A stretch of 64,000 nucleotides of DNA from Jacaranda mimosifolia (Eukaryota > Streptophyta > Magnoliopsida > Lamiales > Bignoniaceae). The stretch's first letter is position 1; every line of letters starts with the position of its first letter. Both the position numbers and the translations under genes were made by a program. Shown piece after piece: positions 37,511 to 50,459 of this stretch. The DNA is taken from the NCBI GenBank assembly GCA_018894105.1, contig CM032122.1:40674523-40738522 (forward strand), given 5' to 3'. The notes under the pieces were generated by a model. That model ran no database searches and was not told where the DNA came from. It saw nothing but the letters and a program-made list of their open reading frames with translations.

Positions 37511-38279
37511 GTACCACAAATAATATACTACCACTTTCAGATAATTTCATCGTATAATTTCAGGTAAAAAGAAGTATAAACCTCAAAAAAGTGAAGTACA
37601 ACTTTCATGCCTTTCAAGTACAAATAAAAAACTTCCCATCTCACAACAAAAATCATATATATCAATTGGGTTCAAGTGTTTAACAACTAAAAAGGGAATA
37701 AAAACCCTAAACATGAGAAAATAGACAAGAAATAAGTACAACACTAAAAAATCACAGACATTTAAAACTGTAAATGCAGAAAATATATATTTGTTTCTTT
37801 CGATCACTTTTTTTTGTATTTCGCTTCTTATTGCCGCTGTTTCTCCTTCCATTGTCACAGAAAAAATGGCAGAAATTTTGGTGTTTTTTTTTTCTTTTTG
37901 TTTTTCTCTTCTTCTTCTCGCGTCAATGGCAGAGGAAGGATTTCGCGCCCTTTTGTTTGGCAGCTTGGGGAAGTCGTCGATTTCAGGAAAAAAAATATGA
38001 AAGCATTCTTCTTGAAGACAAAAACTTATTTCTCAGGTATTTTTGTTGTTTTCTCTAGTTATAAGGATATATGTATTTCTAAAAGATATGGAGAGTGATT
38101 TCTAAGTTTTGTAAAAAAATAGAAAATTTAGTGTGTAAAAATTAAAATAAGGACTAATCACTAAAATGAAAGTAAGATTAAGAATTTTTTTCTAATTAAT
38201 CGGATTAAAATTATAGGTATCAGATTTTAGCATAAAGGTTATATTTATTTATATAAAAGATAAAGGAAATTCGTAAGTG

Positions 38280-38287
38280 GAAACTTC
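38280..38287. promoter_or_regulatory. Possible heat-shock element upstream of the ClpB pseudogene
   Basis: GAAacTTC matches the nGAAnnTTCn core and lies about 190 bp before the ATG at 38473. ClpB genes are usually heat-inducible, but a single core match can be chance. The TIR element ends only about 60 bp upstream, so the original upstream promoter is displaced. Confidence 0.3.
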
Positions 38288-40525
38288 TACCGCATGCTAA
38301 ATTGCGGCTTTGCATCTTCTCCGAGGTTCTCCAAAAGAAGACAGCTACCACATATCCGTACACGGTAGAAAACATATCAGCTCCTATTGAAGTTTCGCAT
38401 TGTTACTTGTGTGGGCTGGGCACATTTCAATCTCCGTTAGTTTATCTAATTTTCATTTCCAATTTACCGGCGATGGCAACTTCTAGAAGCTCGTCAGCGG
38501 CGCGGCTGAGCAGGTCGGCAGCGGCAGCGGCAGCGGCAGCGCTCAGGGCATCACGAACTGGTTCTCAAGTTCCCTCAATCCCGGCATTCTCCCCTGCTTG
38601 CCAATCTATACGCTATGCTGGTGCTGCTTTTCTCGTATGTCCACGCCCTATTGTTGCTGGTAATGACAGTGGATGCTGTTCTGCCGGTACCCCTACTTCA
38701 TTCTCTACATCATGCCTCAGCCGAATTGCATCGGGTTCTGGCCTTGCCCGCTCTTACTCTGCCTCTGCTGCCAGCCAGGTACATAAACCCCGTATTGTGT
38801 TCGCTTCACCTGCTCTATGGAGTACTGGTACTATGTTTCATGATTAAAACGGATACCTTTTTTTGTAACTGAATAGCACGCATCTAAATTATCTTCCCTC
38901 TGTGTCACGCCGTTGTTGGAGCGTGTCATGAATTTATTGAGAAGAGCGCACCAAGAAATTCGGTATATAGACTTAACAGTGGCCATAATGATCTTCCGGG
39001 TGAAATTTATCTTTTGATGGAGGGGTAATTTTGAGGGGAAAAATCAAGCGACAAATTTTGTTACAGATGCCTCTTTGAAATAGGATTTACAATTCTATTT
39101 GCAAAAGAGTTCATTAGTGGTGATGAGGAGAAAAGTAAAGGGAAAACCTGCTAATTGTGCACCGAAAATAGATTAAGATGTATGAGTGGTTATGAATTGG
39201 TTGGTGCATGCATCCGCAATCGACTCTGCCATTCTACTATAAGAGCTTATATAGTTTATTTGAGTTGAATTTCTTGCAAAATTATGAAGTTGAATATAAA
39301 CTTCGTTACCTTTTACTTTCAAAGGTTTTCTAAAATTTGAAACTATGTTAATTACTTCAGATTAGTAACTTGGAGTTTACTGAAATGGCATGGGATGGAG
39401 TGGTTGGAGCTGTGGATGCAGCAAGAGACAGCAAACATCAAGTGGTAGAAACTGAGCATCTAATGAAAGCCCTTCTGGAACAAAAGGATGGGCTGGCAAG
39501 AAGAATATTCACCAAGGCTGGGGTTGACAACACATCTCTTTTGCAGTCTACTGATAACTTCATATGTCAGCAACCAAAGGTATGATACGTGAGAGCATAT
39601 ATGACTATTTCCATAAAACAATTATCATAACTTTTGCTAGCAGGTTTCAGGGGACACAACCGGACCTATTGTGGGCTCTCATTTTAGTTCTTTGTTGGAC
39701 AATGCACGAAAATTTAGAAAAGAAATGGGTGATTCATTTCTCTCTGTTGAGCATCTAGTGTTGGCCCTTGGACAAGAGATTTGGAGAAAAACTGTTCAAA
39801 AATCTTCAACTAAGTGAGAAGGCCTTGAAGGATGCTGTTCAAGCTGTTCGCGGTAGTCAAAGAGTAACTGATCAAAGTATGTGCTAAAATCTAATAGGTT
39901 CAACTTTTGATAACTTTAGCTACATTGTAAAACAATCAATGGATGGACCTAAAGCCTAAGACAACAATCTTTTAATGAAGAGAAGAAAAGATATATCATT
40001 TTCTTGTGCTGAATCAGCTGGAGTGCTATGGCTTGTCCTTATTTTGTGTAGATGTGTAGCTTCCACCAAAAAGTAATTTCAACATGTCTAGTCTGTCTTA
40101 AGAGGTTTTAACTCTGCTTTGTTCTGTGCTGATGACAACAGCAAGAATGAACCTACTGAAATTTGCAAAGAAGGTACTTTGAAGAATTCTATTTTGGAGG
40201 GATTATGTTGTGGATGCCTTTGTGGGAGAGAATGTTGACAGCAATAATAATTTTTATTACAATCCAAGAGATTCGGGTCTCTCTCTCAAGAAGTCCTGAG
40301 GTCTTGCTCCCTTCTACGAACTCCATTAATTCATCATCATCATCATCATAGATCCACCAGGGAATCATAGCAAGGGAGAGGATTCGCTTTTTATAGCTGA
40401 TTTCCCAATTAGTTGCCCTGGGACATATTCCTTATAGTGTGCTATAACAGGTTACCATGGTTTTAACATGGAAATAACTGACAATTCTAACAATTGAAGC
40501 TAAGAGAGAATGTGAGTAGGCTTTT

Positions 40526-43500
40526 TGTAATGCCCCAAAATTTTGTTTCGTATTCAATCGATTATTATACCTTCTTTTGTTTTATTTATTATTTCAATTA
40601 AAATTGTAGTAAGGCATGTACTATGTTTTTAGAATAATATATTTAGATATATAATATATAGATAATATTAACTTATCTTTTGATCAAATAATGATAATTA
40701 ATATTGTAGATATTCTATATTTTGGGGAGTATAAGTTATAATTTTACTTGAATTAATGTTAAATTAATACAAGGAGTTGAATTATCGAATTCTAGGAATT
40801 AATGATAAAGACATTAGATTTATAGTAGGATAAATATCCTAGTCCTAGTAGGATTATTATTAGAGTCCTACTTGAGCTAAACCACTTCTTTCATATAAGT
40901 ATAGTCCCTAAAATCAAAACCCTAATTACATTTAATAGTAAATGAAAGAGGAAAAAGGGAAAGAAGGAAAAGGACAGCAGCTGTGGCAGAGGGGAAAGGA
41001 AAAGGAGACGGCATTTGTTGGAAGTGCATTAGAAATTACACGAGGTAATTCATGAGTTTGTAGACTTCATATTTGATAAATTCAAATTTCAATGATGCTG
41101 TTAGGTTTTTATTTTCTCGAAAACAGATATTGTGACAGTTTTAGTACTTCTCATCCGAATTAAGAAAAATCATCAACACAAAAATTTTAGATCTGTGTCT
41201 TAGGTTTCTAATGCCTCCTAAATTACCACAATCCGATTTAAATGAAGTAAGTTATGTGCAAAATACTAAGATGTGTCCAGTCAGAAGATATAGGACTTCG
41301 ATTTTTTCGAAAAGGGATATTGGTGACGCTTTTAATACTTCTTCCTGATAGAATTAAGTAAAATAATCAACATAATATTTTTACATATTTTCTTAGGTTT
41401 CTATTCCCGCCTGAATCACTTCAACCCGATACTTAGTGAGTAAGTTATGAGTAAAATACAAAGGTGTGGCATGACAGAAAATACAGGGCTTCGATTTTCC
41501 TAGAACAGAGTATTGTGATGCCTTTTACAACATTATTTAGATTTAATTGGGAAATATATTCAACATATGAATTTTATATATTTATCTTAGGTTTCTAATT
41601 CTGAATAAATCACCTCAATCCAAGTTATATAGAGAAATTTACGATCAAAATACTAAGATGTGTCAAGTCTGGAAATACAGGACTTCGATTTTCTTAGAAC
41701 AGAATATTGTGACACCTTTTACTACTTGATTTCAATAGAATATGGAATAATGTTCAACATAAGAACTGAATATTTATATCTTAGGTTTTTACAGACATTT
41801 AAATCACTTTAATCCGATGCATAGGGAGAAATTTACGGCTAAAACACTATGGTGTGGCAATATAGAAAATACAGGACCTTGATTTTCCTAGAACAGAATA
41901 TTGTGACAACTTTTACTACTCGATTCGGTTTAATGGGGTAATAAGGTCAACATATGAATCGTAGATCTATATTCTAGGTTTTTACTGGATATTGAATCAC
42001 CTTCATCCGAGGCCTGTAGTAAAAGTTATATCTTAGATACAATCAAGTGTCACATCAAAAAATTTCCTAAACATTAGAAATCTGCTTTCGCACCACTGCT
42101 GCCTCTTGAACTCGATTTTCCTCCCTCATATTAGCCAATTTAGACTGTATCATCAACATAATAGTTTTAGCACTCGTTCTTAGCTTTGTAATTCCATAAG
42201 AATCGAGTCAAACGGATATCTAGAAAGAGTGTTATGAGTGAATCAACAAAGTACATACGCAAGGATAAATTCTTAATAAGTTTTGTGAGCATGTATGTAC
42301 TAGACTAGTCCCAAGTAAATTTTGTCTTGTTAGTCAGTTAAATTGGTGATTGATTTGTTTATTAAATGAATCAGGTGACTCAACAATTGAGTTAATTGAC
42401 ACTGAGTTAGGATTGACTTCTAGGATCAATCTTGAAGGTGAGTGCCTAAACTTATAAATACTATATATTGCTATGTTTCAAAACCCAGAAGGATATATGC
42501 TATTATATAATTGTTCATGAATTGTTTTCAACTTACACTGCACTACATATGTATTCCACTGCGCACAAAAAGAAATCTTTTTCTTGTTTCATTTCCGCAC
42601 AAAAAGAAATATTTTTTCTTGTTTTAATTCTGGAAAAAGAAACACATGCTTTATGATTTTAATGCTTCTAGACTACCAATTAAATTCGGTGATCAATTTA
42701 TTACTGTTACTGTACTACTACTGTTACTGTTAGTTGGATCCAACTTGGTCTGGGTGTGCGAGGGACTTCACTGGGCATCAGCGGGCTAGCCGGTTGAATA
42801 CCAATCCCCCATGGCCCAATCCCCCCAGTGCACAACAGAAGCCGTTTGTGGCTGAGGTGGGTCGTAGGAATTCCTGGGGACGCTCGGGCACTGTTTGGTA
42901 AGGTCGCACCTTGCCTGGAGCGATAAGGGACTGTTACGGTGGGAGCCATAAGGTTGACTGGCTACAGCAAAACTGACTGATCATCGTATTTAAGTTGATA
43001 GTCTAGGAAATCGTTTAATAAAATTCTGATTGGTTACTGCTTGATCGCTTATAGTTTTCTCAACTGTTACTGCTAAACTGCTTTATGAGTTCCTTTTTAT
43101 AATACTTAAAATTTCTACTGTACAAAAAAATAATTTTAATTTAATAACTCACTCTACACACACTTAGCACTCACTGAGTCTTTACTCACACTCTTCTCTT
43201 TTCTCTAACTTCCTTCTGGCAGACATAGATCCTAGTCCTAGTGAGGAGGTGGATCCTGCATGATGAGAATCAAGAGTGAAGACGTAATTCTGGATTTCAA
43301 TAGACTAGTATAATTTCCATTAAGTTCATTAGTTTTATTTTATTTGCCATGGATTTTATTGTGTTTAGTTCCTGAAGAATTTTGATACCTTGAGTTTTGA
43401 GTTGTGAGATGCAAGGAATTGGATGAGTTCCTATTTAACCTTATGTTTTGGATTGTTAATTTCAATTGTATTTGGGATTAAATTTCACGCTCAATTTTGG

Positions 43501-43531
43501 TATAAATGTGGTTTGATTTTGGGGCGTGACA
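40526..43531. mobile_element. Solo LTR, 3,006 bp
   Basis: Begins TGTAATGCCCC and ends GGGGCGTGACA, the inverted TG...CA ends typical of LTRs. Exact 5-bp direct repeats CTTTT flank it (40521-40525 and 43532-43536). No second LTR, reverse transcriptase or gag motif lies inside, so it is read as a solo LTR rather than a full element. A GC-rich block at 42740-42950 and the internal repeats are part of it. The lineage was not determined. Confidence 0.75.
41080..42010. repeat. Tandem repeats of about 190 bp within the LTR
   Basis: About five units share 'aggacttcgattttc', 'agaacagaatattgtgac', 'ttttactacttgatt' and 'cttaggtttctaatt'. Divergence between units is considerable. Confidence 0.75.
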
Positions 43532-43877
43532 CTTTTAGCCTCTTTTTTTTCCCCCTATATATTGAGCAAGGTTAATGGAAATAAGATATCGTTATTCATC
43601 ATTGTTGTTTTATATGCAGACATGTGAAAAAACATGAGTCATGAAGAAGTGTTCTGTGTACCGAATATATGGAGCTCAGCAGGTTCTTATTTGTAATTAT
43701 TGACTTTTTGTCTTGGCTAGAAACACCTCTATTTACATCAGGTTCAAACAACAAAACTTGGCAGGAGTTTTTTCAAGTTGCAGCTAGTTAACAATTAATT
43801 GGCAATAACAAAAAGTCTTTAATGTTTTATGTGATGCTTGTATTATTATTGCTTCTCTCTTTTTTCCAGTTAGCTTT

Positions 43878-46215
43878 TAGTTCTTAGAGGAGTTCTCTTT
43901 CATTTTTCCTCCTCTCCCCTGGCTTGTTGTATACTGTTAATATATTGGTTTCTTGTATAGATCCAGAAGGTAAATATGAGGCACTCGAAAAATTTGGGAA
44001 TGACTTAACTGAACTTGCCAGATGCGGAAAACTTGACCCAGTTATCGGACGTGATGATGAAATACGGCGATGCATTCAAATTCTGTCACGCAGGACAAAG
44101 AACAATCCTGTTATAATTGGGGAACCTGGAGTTGGAAAAACTGCTATTGCTGAAGGGTATCCTTTCAAAATATTTGCCGTCATGATTCATACCTAGGAAG
44201 TATCTGCTCTATTATGTGTTATTTCAAAATATTGCTTTTCCTGTGATGCGCAGTAACTGTTACTGATACTTAGAGTAATTAAAGTATTAGTATCACCTTA
44301 CATTTATAGCCAGTTTGACTTTCGATGATGAGGTGATGGTTATCTTTGTCTAGAATCCTAGACAGATATGACAAATTTTTATCAGATGACACTTTACAAA
44401 GAAGTTATTCAATGTTAGGGGAAATTTAATTATAAACTTGGTGCAGATTGATTTCTGTGGTTTATATGTTAGCATTGAATATATATTTCTTTGACAACAA
44501 AAATTCCTTGGCATCAATATTTCTGATTGTTTTAACGTATATTTACCTTTGGAATAAAAATATAGGAGGTCAATAAGATATGCTGGTGTTTTTTTTTTGG
44601 TTTGCCTTTTCGTTTTATTACATTCGATTTTTCATCAAAGATTATGGTGGGGGCTGAGAGTAACTCCTTGGAGAAATTCTTTGATGGCCACAATGTTTCC
44701 GGTTTCAGTTTGCTTGATTGACTATGATTATATTACGCGGAGTCTGGTAACTTGCTGGGGCTTTACTTTTTATGCTTTCAGTTTTCGTTTATCCCTGACA
44801 TTTGGTTTGGAGGAATTGAATATGTTAAGCATGCAAACAGTGTCATCATCAGTAGCGGAACAAGCTTAAGCACACTGCATCAGGGTTATTGATACTTCTT
44901 TGTCCATTAAAACATAGAAGATAATGTCTTGGAGAGGATCTACGAGGTTTATCACACATTAATTGCTCAAGGGATGTTGTGAAACTTTTTGTGTTTCCAC
45001 TTCTATACGATCATTTGATTGTGAAATGATTGGCATCAGAGTTTAGAACTGATGGAGGAATCTGAACCTTGGAACTGCAAAAACTGGTGGATGTTTGCTT
45101 ATTCATACATTGGATATGAAAATCAAATTTTGCGATTGATCAAATTTTTGAAGGTTCAGCGACTAGAGTATGGGTCTGTCACATCAATTTAGCATGTATT
45201 TTGCAGGTTAGCTCAAAGGATTGTCCGTGGAGATGTTCCAGATCCTCTGCTGAACCGAAAGGTTGTACTGTAACAGCCCTGGTGTAACGTAATCAAATTA
45301 AAAGCAAATATGTTTGTTAGTTCAACATGTTAACGTCTTTAGTGAATTTCTTATCCTCTTTCTTGAACTATGCATTGTGTGTGGAATTTGTGGCAAATTT
45401 TCAACTACTGCGTATTTTCATTTGGTTATTAATATAGAGAATAGTTTGACAACTATGTGATGTAGCAAGTTCCAAAAATTGTAGGCTAAGTACGATCGTA
45501 ATATTAAACTCTTCTCTTAGGGAATTTATATTTAGTGGGGACAGAGATGGTTCTCAGAAATTATCTGTTCTGGTTTTGTATATAGAATGAGAAGTTTGTA
45601 ATTGAAACTGATGGTAGATTAATAGCTTTAAGTAGGCATTGCTCCTACTATGGATATGTGATTTCTTTTCTTTAGCCTTCTATTTTTTGTCCTACAGTGC
45701 ATTAAACCTAGTTAAGGTAATGCAATTGAGAGTTGTAACTAGTAGACTTAAATAGCAAATATGTCAAACTTCAATATTAGATGCAGAAACTCTGTCTTTC
45801 TTTCTATCTTGCAGTTTGAGTTCAATTTCATATTCCTTTCCCTTTCATCATTCTAATTTGTTTTATTGTGTCTGCATTAGTTGCTTTCCTTTCCCTCGAC
45901 ATGTGTCTGCATTCCTTTCCCTCGACATGGGTTCTTTGCTTGCTGGTGCAAAGTATCGAGGAGATTTTGAGGAAAGGTTAAAGGCTGTATTGAAGGAAGT
46001 CACTGCTTCAAATGGGCAGATCACATTGTTTATCGATGAAATTCACACTGTAGTTGGTGCAGGTCCTGAAATTCTATGCTATTGGATCTCCATTTCTTAT
46101 CTATAAATTTATCATATCAATCAATTGCTTGCCTCTTTATAATAATTCACTGCAAGTGGTACCCAATACATGAACAAAAATTGTTACATTTGATGAAGAG
46201 CAGGCTTTCTCCTTG
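43878..46215. repeat. Segmental duplication, copy 1 (paired with 53936-55966)
   Basis: From 'tagttcttagaggagttctc' to 'gaagagcaggctttctcctt' the sequence matches 53936-55966 through exons and introns alike. Copy 2 lacks some intron sequence (for example around 44430-44700). Copy 1 has an exon duplication that copy 2 lacks. Confidence 0.88.
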
Positions 46216-49200
46216 ACACATCTACTGACTAAGCAATTTTGCTTTACAAATTGTTCTTATGTAGTAAATCAATTATTCACTTCATTTACTTTTTATCAAT
46301 AGAAGCTCTCTCTTCTGTGGATATATTATTAGAACTAGCTAGTTGGGAAGGTGACAGATGAAGACGCATGTTTCTTTGTTCTAACTGTGGCTGATAACAG
46401 AATATGCATTTTTTTGTTTGTGTTACACTCTCTCTCTCTGCCCCTGACCGGATCCCCCTTTTTATAGTTCAGTGTCCATATTTAATCCTTCCACGATGGG
46501 TAGGAATCTTCTACTCTGTGTTCAGGGGCTACTGGAGAAGCAATGGATGCTGGAAATTTGTTGAAACCCATGCTTGACCGAGGGGAACTCAGATGCATTG
46601 GGGCCAGCACACTGAACGAATACAGGAAGTACATTGAGAAGGACCCTGCTTTGGAACGTAGACTTCAACAAGTATTTTGTGGACAGCCATCTGTGGAAGA
46701 CACTATTTCCATTTTGTGTGGATTGTGTGAACGTTATGAACTGCACCATTGGTACAACCATGGGTTTTATGTTCAAGATTATCTTTTTCTCATTCTCTAC
46801 TATTAACTTCTATTTATATTCCTTTGTTTGGTGGAAAAAGCATCTCTCGTTCTACTTCTTCCTTCTCTCTCCTTTCTTTCCTTTTTTTTTTACTCGAGAT
46901 TTGTGTTTGTATGAATACTAACAAAATACACGAACTTGGATAATTGCACCGTTTAAATTTTTAATACGATGAATATCGTCCTATAAAGATGGCTATAAAT
47001 AAATGAATATATATAGATATAGATAAATATTTATCTACATATGGAATAGCAATATTTTCTATTTTTCTCTGTATTACTTGTGCAATATATCCTCAATGTC
47101 TCCCATATTTATTGTTTTTAATATATAAGTTTAAAATATGAAATATTTATGCAAATTTATATGTCACCTTCACAAACACCGATGCACGCGTGCCCACAAA
47201 CATGCATAAACATATACGGAGCCTGTGTGTATATCTGATCCTACTCCAATTGCTACCATATTCAAAAAAGAAAATGGTTACCTTTTGTCTTCCCATTTTC
47301 TTCTTAGTCTCATTCAATCCCCAACTATGACTGCTCATGCATAACAATCGGCAGTTAAGGTCTTAACATAACCTTATTCCCACACTCAACTGCCAATTGT
47401 TATTTATTATAATAAAAGTATATATGTCCTCTCAATAGGAAGAAACAGACAAGAAATTCTAAATTTCAAAAGTAGCACAGATATAGACATAAGTATAGAT
47501 GGGTAAACGTTTTTTACTTTTCTTCTTTTTTAATTTCACTACATATTCATATGAAATAGTATTTAAACTGCAATAAGTTTTAAATAAATAAGCTTCAATC
47601 TCTTCCTAGCAAGTGTAGGACCCAGGAAATTGTACATTATCTTCACCTGAATATAACTTTTTGATGATGTGATGACAAGAGTCTCTTTTTGCTTTATGAT
47701 ATGTTAAAGCCTTGTCCAACTTGTTATGAGGTCTTTGAGGAAATCATCGATTTATGTGTAATGTTCAATCTCGTAGTAATAAAGTTCATATCAAAGAATA
47801 ATTTCTGGATCAAGTAAATAGATCCTAGATTTCTAATTGTTTGTGTAAATACTCCAAATTTTAGTTGTGCACTCATATAATTAAGAGACAATTGTGCTAT
47901 GCCAGCCATTGACCTTGTCGATGAAGCTGCTGCGAAATTAAAATTGGAGATCACATCTAAGCCTACTGAGTTGGATGAGATAGACAGGGCAGTGCTCAAG
48001 ATGGAGATGGAAAAGCTATCTCTGAAAAATGACACAGCCAAAGCTTCAAAAGAACGGTTGATGAAGCTGGAATATGATTTAGGAGCTCTTAAACAAAAGC
48101 AAAGGGAAGCAAAGGGAGTTAAATGAGCAGTGGGAAAATGAGAAAATTCTCATGAACCGAGCTCGGTCAATTAAAGAAGAGGTAACAGGCTAAGTTTAGG
48201 CTTTCATGAGAATGATCAATATAGCTAACTCAAAATAACCTAGAGATGGAAGCTGCTGAGAGTGAGTACAACCTTAATCGCGCTGCTGAACTCAAATATG
48301 GCACACTGATGTCACTCCAGCACCAGCTTGCAGAAGCTGAGAAGAGCCTTGTTAATTATCGGAAATCTGGAAAGTCGATACTAAGGGAGGAAGTCACAGA
48401 ACTTGATATGAAATAGTTAGCAGATGGACTGGCATACCACTGTCTAATCTCCAGCAGACAGAGAGAGAGAAGCTTGTCTTGTTAGCAAGGCAGACTTTCC
48501 GACCAGAGTTCATGAATCGGATTGATGAATACATAGTTTTCCAGCCTCTAGACTCCAAACAAATCAGTAAAATTGTTGAAATCCAGGTAAAAAACGGAGC
48601 TTTTACTTATGTTAAATTCATTTTAAAATCTTCAATACTCTCGCTCTAAGTTACTTTACAGGCTTGATCTATTGTATAACTTTTGATATGTGTTCTGCGA
48701 GGATCTCATAGGTAAATTAGGTTCCCTCTGATGATGACATCAATTCATTTGGACCCGACTGCTGCTGCTTGAACTTTGTTCTCAATTGATTCTAGAACAT
48801 GGCTACCATATAATTGTTGCACTCTTTCGCTCGTCTTCTCAATATTTTTCTCTCTTTTAAACCTTATGCAGGCTCTGTGCATTTAATCATCCATGGAATG
48901 TTTCTTTTTTCATTTTTCTTCCTTTTTTTTTTTAAAATTACATTTCACTTATATTTCTGTAGTTCTAATTGTGAATATTAAGTATCTTCTGATCTGATGA
49001 CAGCATTATCTTGTGTATGCAGTTGAATCGCGTAAAAGACAGACTTAAACAGAAGAATATCAACTTCTATTGCACAGAGGAAGCTATTGAAGTGCTGGCC
49101 GAATTAGGCTTTGACCCTAACTTTGGAGCGAGGCCTGTGAAGTGGGTGATACAGCAGATGGTTGAGAATGAAATTGCAATGCGAATGAAGATTCAATTAT

Positions 49201-49303
49201 CCTTGATCAGATCCCAGGTGTCAAAGACGTCCCGTCACAAAATAGATTGTACATAAAAAAAGTTGAAAACTCCTTCACGACTGCCATGGTTGCCAATGAC
49301 TAA

Positions 49304-50459
49304 TGTTTGTTCCAGACAGTAGGGTAAGAAGCAAATGACTCGTTTTTTCAGAATGTAGTTAACAAAACATGCAAACTACTTCATGAAGTAATCATGTGTC
49401 TTGCTGCACTATATCTAGTTGCCACATATCATTCTATTTGAGAACTTCTCGTTCTATTTGAGTGTGTGTGTGTGTATTATCGTAACATTTATGTTTGTAT
49501 CAGATTCCACTCCTTCCCTATTACCTCCGTAGTTTCTTTTCATCAATTTTCAGAAGATTTTTTAACTTGTCAAACAAAAGCCTAGCAAAAAATTCGAGTT
49601 TTGATTAGTTGGTTAGGGTTTCAAATTTTTGTTCTTGTCCATCACAATCAAACAATGAAAGAATTGATTCTAGTTGACTCAAGGTGTAAGGGAAGTTTAG
49701 GACAAGAAATGTGAGTATAAATACTTATCCTATCAAGCCCAAGTTAATCAACAATTCCATTTCGATCCAAATAAAGCATAGTCAAGGCCTTCATCCATTA
49801 TCATTATCTAATGGAAATGTATAGATGAGGGACCTTTGATTGAGTGTAATATATAGAGTGTGAGGTTGGTGATTTGAACCTAGTGGACATTCAACATGCA
49901 TATTTTTTTCCTTTGCTCAATGAGTAAGGCAACACTTCTCTTGACACAACCAGCTTACTTTCAAGATTCTTCACATTCTTTAAAAAAAAAAGGATATGGA
50001 TCCTACAAATCTTCACTTATCACAATTGTTTTGTAGCCGTACTTCCCTTTTTTCCTAGCACATCTTTAATTATTACACACTTATTCCAAAAGTGCTACAT
50101 CGTAACTTTGAGTATACTCAATTATTCTGAATCTGCATTTAACAGTGTACTTTCATTTGATCCCAATCTACTTTTTTTTTTTTTTTTTCAATCAACAAGT
50201 AAATTTCATTTATGAGATTATTTAAAAAACGCATGATAACCCTTGAAACATATCCTTTACAAATAAAGTGAATCTTTATGTCATACCCAATGGCCATATT
50301 TCATGATGTCGTTTGCGAGGCAGTGTTGTTGACTAGCCATTATTTGATTCATTTTGATTGTGAGGCCGTCGCGTTGATTGGTTGATATTGTCTGTTTGTT
50401 TAACATTCTTTATTTCCCATAAATGATTTCGAAAATTATTTGGCGATTATGGCATATAA
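49304..50459. other. 3' flank of the ClpB pseudogene and AT-rich spacer
   Basis: No gene seen. A T-rich run at 50171-50189 is the only marked feature. Confidence 0.5.

Larger units (their letters stand above)
31523..38202 (+). mobile_element. MULE B: 6.7-kb deletion derivative of the MULE A family
   Basis: It is flanked by a perfect 9-bp direct repeat gattaaaat (31514-31522 and 38203-38211). Both ends and most internal blocks match MULE A in the same order: left TIR, transposase N-terminus (31918-32186), intron array (32190-33675), transposase C-terminus (33680-33960), the 33960-35780 array, the GTACTGCA array (35900-37510), and the antisense first exon plus right TIR (37580-38202). The DDE core, SWIM finger and almost the whole Ulp1-like gene are gone. 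It would need an external transposase to move. Confidence 0.88.
30416..38221. mobile_element. TIR element of about 1.1 kb, split by the nested MULE B
   Basis: The left arm (30416-about 30700) is the reverse complement of the right arm (about 31310-31522 plus 38212-38221). Matching blocks are 'gatacctat', 'aatgtccttattaaaaatt', 'attaaaccaattaaaccca' and 'caaattcaacatacac'. The outermost 'gatacct' of the right arm appears only after 38211, so MULE B sits inside the right terminal repeat. Without MULE B and its duplication the element is about 1,117 bp. The internal part has no convincing gene. Superfamily is uncertain: long TIRs suggest MULE, but I found no clear target duplication. Confidence 0.75.
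39877..43960 (+). other. Enlarged intron 3 of the ClpB pseudogene
   Basis: The intron runs from donor 39877 (gtatgt) to acceptor 43960 (tatag). Most of its length is the solo LTR at 40526-43531. The rest shows no coding signal. Confidence 0.75.
38473..49303 (+). pseudogene. clpB-like: ClpB / Hsp100 disaggregase, organellar type (broken)
   Basis: Intact ClpB is a hexameric AAA+ disaggregase with two ATPase domains. Exon-like blocks: 38473-38778 (Ser/Ala/Arg-rich leader of 102 codons, mitochondrial or plastid type), 39361-39579 and 39644-39876 (Clp N-domain), 43961-44156 (Walker A 'GEPGVGKTA'), 45207-45261, 45881-46062 (Walker B 'LFIDEIHT'), 46526-46751, 47901-48181 (middle coiled coil), 48236-48586, 49023-49303 (C-terminus ending VAND). 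Lesions: a frameshift near 39768, a 26-bp-type duplication near 45890-45925, loss of the exon between 46751 and 47901, a 10-bp duplication near 48105, TAG near 48415, and loss of the whole second ATPase domain at about 48484. It cannot make a functional disaggregase. Close match to mitochondrial ClpB in motif content; the organelle is inferred. Confidence 0.9.

Noticed and set aside
42707..42949. Minus-strand 80-codon frame
   Set aside because: Lies in the GC-rich part of the solo LTR; no recognised domain.
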